Origin: Dromaius novaehollandiae
Lineage: Eukaryota > Chordata > Aves > Casuariiformes > Dromaiidae
Direction of reading: 5' to 3'
Length of the DNA stretch: 64,000 bases
NCBI RefSeq assembly: GCF_036370855.1
Contig: NC_088130.1
Location: 13,421,543-13,485,542, forward strand
The notes beneath the pieces are model-generated. The model was not told where the DNA came from. It searched no databases and saw nothing but the letters and a program-made list of their open reading frames with translations. This document shows, piece by piece, positions 63,820-64,000 of this stretch. Each line of letters starts with the position of its first letter. Positions within the stretch are counted from its first letter, which is position 1. The translations under genes were made by a program, and so were the position numbers.

Positions 63820-64000
63820 GTAGGTGCCAGGACAGTAAAACCATGCCTTGTTGAGATAAGTGTTAAAAAGAGTATTTAGAGCAAAAATAGTCACCTTCTT
63901 CAAGTTTAAATGCTTGGCAGCGTGGGTGTTTTTTATGGCAACGAATAAACAAACAAGTGCAAACAGTAACTTTCTTTTTAACAGATCTTGCTGTTCTGTT
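63820..64000 (+). other. CEMIP2 intron 8, start
   Basis: Intronic to the window end. An acceptor-like TTTTTAACAG at 63975-63984 is followed by ATC TTG CTG TTC, which does not fit the expected next protein sequence, so I do not call an exon. Confidence 0.75.

Noticed and set aside
63975-64000. Acceptor-like TTTTTAACAG followed by ATCTTGCTG as a possible next CEMIP2 exon
   Set aside because: The expected protein continues with an I-K-D-T type sequence, and ATC TTG CTG TTC does not fit, so the site is probably a decoy.

Overview
The window looks like avian nuclear DNA. It holds CR1 LINE copies with the typical tandem TTCTGTGA 3' ends, and the tail of ABHD17B lies directly upstream of, and on the same strand as, CEMIP2 (TMEM2). 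These genes are neighbours in other vertebrates; in birds I would expect this block on the Z chromosome (inference from conserved synteny). Both genes are on the plus strand and both are incomplete here.

Layout. 1-5162 is an ABHD17B intron with a truncated CR1 at the window edge and a perfect (GTT)138 microsatellite. 5163-6485 holds the last two coding exons of ABHD17B, including the whole Ser-Asp-His catalytic triad of this protein depalmitoylase, followed by a 3' UTR. About 7.6-27.8 kb is gene-poor intergenic DNA with one old CR1 fragment and several long poly-C/poly-G runs. 27.8-29.3 kb is a CpG-rich promoter region with two candidate non-coding first exons for CEMIP2. 40603-63819 carries the first seven coding exons of CEMIP2. 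They encode 589 codons: cytoplasmic tail, signal-anchor helix, G8 domain, GG-type segments and the start of the beta-helix region. The reading phase is preserved across every junction.

The most striking element is a complete provirus-shaped endogenous retrovirus inside CEMIP2 intron 7, in antisense orientation (56029-63502). It has two 739-bp LTRs that differ at only 4 positions, a 5-bp target duplication (ATACC), a primer-binding site matching an arginine tRNA, a polypurine tract, gag, pro-pol with recognisable catalytic motifs, and an env reduced to its C-terminal end. The near-identical LTRs point to a recent insertion, yet gag-pol-env carries about ten in-frame stops (nearly all TGA) and several frameshifts. 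The copy was therefore probably already defective when it moved, or its LTRs were homogenised later. Its 5' LTR stops 107 bp before CEMIP2 exon 8.

I found no RNA gene, CRISPR array or prokaryotic feature. The other open frames I looked at are short, lie in introns or intergenic DNA, and lack recognisable domains. I did not find a wholly new biological system; the best leads are the provirus and its effect on CEMIP2, the alternative CEMIP2 promoters and the giant GTT tract.
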